Shown one piece after another: positions 62,871 to 64,000 of a DNA stretch of 64,000 nucleotides. The stretch is from assembly GCA_963662175.1 (NCBI GenBank), contig OY759216.1:38209087-38273086 (forward strand). The letters run 5' to 3'. The DNA comes from Aradus depressus. Its lineage: Eukaryota; Arthropoda; Insecta; Hemiptera; Aradidae. The first letter of the stretch is position 1; every line of letters starts with the position of its first letter. The position numbers and the translations under genes were made by a program. A model generated the notes under the pieces. That model was not told the DNA's origin. It saw only the letters and a list, made by a program, of their open reading frames with translations, and did not search any database.

Positions 62871-64000
62871 TTAGACAGAATATGATTTTATTCAAATAAG
62901 TTTCAAAGTAGTAGTTGTTAGAATTTTTCGATACAGTTATAATAATAATTGCTCTTTAAATATCCATTTTGTTTTTGCTGACATTTTATACTTTGTAATA
63001 ATGTTTCGATCATTTTAAAAATGGGGGATCTTTAAAATTGATTATAAAACCGTTGTGACTTTAATGGTTTGTTACGGTCACTTTATAATGGAAATAAAGT
63101 ACAATAAAGGAAGCCTCAAATTACTTTTAATTCTAGCCATTTTGTCTGTGTTCGTAGCAATTATTAATATTCAATGTATTTGATGAATTAAATAAAAAAC
63201 GTTTAAAAAAACTATTTAATAACGAAGAATGATTTTTACTGATAATTTTATTTGAATTTATTGAAATATTGTAATTATTTCTACTGTTTTATATGCGTTT
63301 TGCTGTAAGAAATTGCAGGATATACTATCAAAAAGGTTTATGTTATTTTTGCTATATTATATATATGTATATATAAAATTTTTATATGTATACATAAGGA
63401 AAATAAAATGATTAAATAAAGGAAGAAAATTATATAGACAGATGGATAGATAAAAGGTTTAAAAAAATTATCCAACACAGAGATTGGAAATTAAACCAAA
63501 ATAGATAAATAATGGGAGACTTTTAACTGTTTTTACCTTTTACAATATATTAATTTTGTATTCATATTGTATGTATTGGAAATATCCAAGATGGACGGTC
63601 GCAGCATCCATAAAGATAAAGACACTTTATACAATATAATAAAAGTACAAATAACAATCATTGAAAATGGGCAATGCCCGAAACTGTTTGACTATTACAC
63701 AAAAGATGAATAAATAGTGAAAGTGTAAACTTATTGGGAGAGAAGACCTAAAAAGAAAACAAAAAAATATAGTACAAAAAATTTGTAATAATATGTAGGC
63801 ACACGATTTGCTTAGCATTACTTCATTCGAGGTAGATCATCACATGTTTGATGATTCCCGTTTGTTACATCTGTGCCGCCCTGCGCTGCTCCTGGTCCGG
63901 GGACGGAGGATGGGTGAGTAGGCCCACTCCATTGTCCCCAGACAAGCTTTAGTCTGTTCAGTGTGGCAGTCGTCGGGACTCCTCTTCTTTTATATGAGGG
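62871..64000. other. AT-rich, with a GC-rich segment at the right edge
   Basis: Nothing is recognised up to about 63840. From 63855 to 64000 composition rises in GC (CGCCCTGCGCTGCTCCTGG, ACGGAGGATGGGTGAG) and could be the start of a LINE or a gene that continues beyond the window. A short TA repeat lies at 63355-63390. Confidence 0.35.

Noticed and set aside
1..64000. Intact autonomous transposon or defence system with several genes
   Set aside because: No transposase, integrase or helicase ORF longer than about 170 codons exists in any frame, and no gene cluster is present.

Overview
The window looks like AT-rich intergenic or intronic DNA from an animal, most probably an arthropod. I recognise no intact protein-coding host gene in 64 kb. 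The arthropod suggestion rests on the mix of non-LTR retrotransposon fragments (R1-like, Jockey-like, RTE-like and CR1/Daphne-like pieces), on Helitron-like and hAT/pogo/piggyBac-like DNA elements, and on a SINE whose 3' tail is made of CCTAA units. No bacterial-style operons, ribosome binding sites, CRISPR arrays or phage genes are present. All comparisons are made by eye from the sequence; no alignment or database search was run.

Almost everything that can be annotated is repetitive. (1) SINE-1 is a tRNA-headed SINE of about 340-346 bp. It has some two dozen copies or fragments on both strands, and three copies have exact target-site duplications. (2) SINE-2 is a second, shorter tRNA-headed SINE with two copies. 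(3) Rep-A is an unclassified 390-550 bp family with about twenty copies. A small palindrome lies near its 5' end, a second palindrome lies at its 3' end, and the interior is a diverged dimer. (4) Helitron-like elements have A/T insertion sites, a 5' TC and a 3' hairpin followed by CTAG; five 3' ends are seen. (5) Cut-and-paste elements include a 1.4-kb hAT-like element with a 434-bp fold-back inside it, two pogo-like TIR elements at TA sites, a TTAA-flanked fold-back and a 605-bp TIR element. (6) Decayed LINE pieces keep recognisable reverse-transcriptase, RNase H or zinc-knuckle motifs. (7) There are nine minisatellite or tandem-duplication tracts.

Layout. 1-5 kb: Rep-A with a 63-bp satellite, a Helitron, and the hAT-like element containing the fold-back. 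5-17 kb: R1-like LINE ends, Rep-E and Rep-F repeats, a TIR element, a CR1/Jockey-group LINE split by a SINE, and a Helitron with a tandem array. 17-30 kb: SINEs, Jockey/RTE/R1 LINE tails and a Rep-A copy with a 74-bp satellite. 30-43 kb: dense Rep-A and SINE, the two pogo-like elements, a 115-bp minisatellite interrupted by a LINE, and a 72/80-bp minisatellite. 43-55 kb: a 31/32-bp minisatellite, an inverted pair of Helitrons, SINEs and LINE tails. 55-64 kb: LINE, SINE and Rep-C copies, the TTAA fold-back, a less repetitive 60.4-62.1 kb stretch with possible exon remnants, and an unresolved AT-rich end.

There is no gene pathway to describe. The biology is the nesting order of the elements, which gives a relative history: SINE into LINE, pogo-like elements into Rep-A, fold-back into hAT-like element, LINE into minisatellite.
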